This document shows positions 6,513-6,599 of a stretch of DNA of 6,599 bases, one piece after another (the stretch's first letter is position 1; each line of letters begins with the position of its first letter). This stretch comes from a bacterium (GTDB lineage: Bacteria; Spirochaetota; UBA4802; UBA5550). Under the pieces are notes generated by a model that was not told the origin of the DNA, ran no database searches, and saw only the letters and a program-made list of their open reading frames with translations. The stretch spans positions 1 to 6,599 of the forward strand of contig JAAENB010001031.1 in assembly GCA_024224995.1 (NCBI GenBank), in the 5' to 3' direction. The position numbers and the translations under genes are program-made.

Positions 6513-6537
6513 GCCCTATGGGGTTAAAACCCCGGGC
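6513..6537. repeat. GC-rich hairpin, REP-like
   Basis: GCCC (6513-6516) pairs with GGGC (6534-6537), and inside GGGGT (6520-6524) pairs with ACCCC (6529-6533) around TAAA, with a three-base TAT bulge on one side. On the minus strand, a possible stop codon at 6539-6537 falls at its edge, so it may end a convergent transcript. The motif of a GC-rich stem around TTAAAA followed by GGGCTAAAATT looks like known intergenic palindromes of several bacterial phyla; that likeness is from memory and unverified. Confidence 0.4.
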
Positions 6538-6599
6538 TAAAATTGACTCATTTTCAAAAACTCTTGCGCCCCTTCCGGAATCTCCATAGCCCTGGCCAG
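6537..6599 (-). CDS. Possible C-terminal end of a convergent gene (20 codons visible)
   Basis: On the minus strand an open frame enters from the right edge and stops with TAG at 6539-6537. It reads LARAMEIPEGAQEFLKMSQF, a plausible C-terminus with ordinary codons. Only 20 residues are visible and I recognise no family. The frame could equally be an accident within an intergenic repeat region. No start, ribosome site or domain can be judged. Confidence 0.22.
   Translation of the reverse strand: MARAMEIPEGAQEFLKMSQF

Noticed and set aside
1..6599. CRISPR array, tRNA or rRNA genes, insertion sequence, integrase, or toxin-antitoxin pair
   Set aside because: I saw no regularly spaced repeats, no cloverleaf or rRNA-like sequence, and no transposase or integrase motif; the window is filled by the protease and Pho genes.

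Overview
The window is a phosphate-sensing and phosphate-uptake (Pho) locus from a Gram-negative-type bacterium with fairly AT-rich DNA. The lineage cannot be fixed from the sequence. The short lipoprotein form of PstS, an OmpR-type PhoB, a two-TM PhoR with a PAS domain, and an integral-membrane M48A (Ste24-type) protease would all fit groups such as deltaproteobacterium-like lineages or spirochaetes; this is inference only.

Layout. Positions 1-1199 (minus) hold a Ste24-like M48 zinc metalloprotease whose last residues lie beyond the window edge. Positions 1200-1396 hold its likely promoter and an inverted repeat after pstS. Positions 1397-2230 (minus) encode the phosphate-binding lipoprotein PstS. 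Positions 2231-2432 are a divergent control region with two arrays of 11-bp direct repeats resembling Pho boxes, one facing pstS and one facing pstB. From 2433 to 6361 (plus) run pstB, phoU, phoB and phoR, closely spaced (gaps of 21, 38 and 12 bp) and probably one operon. A consensus-like sigma70 promoter inside the 3' end of phoU may give phoB-phoR a separate basal supply. Positions 6362-6599 are non-coding and rich in hairpins, with a REP-like palindrome; a convergent gene may end at the very edge.

How the genes work together (established knowledge of the families). PstS captures phosphate outside the inner membrane and PstB powers its import. PhoU links transporter state to PhoR. PhoR phosphorylates PhoB when phosphate is scarce, and PhoB~P binds Pho boxes to induce the transport genes. 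The divergent repeats place PhoB control on both sides of the locus. The permease genes pstC and pstA, normally between pstS and pstB, are absent from this window and must be elsewhere if the transporter is complete.

I did not find a clearly new system. The points most worth a second look are the mirrored Pho-box arrays, the split pst operon, the internal phoBR promoter, and the palindrome cluster after phoR.
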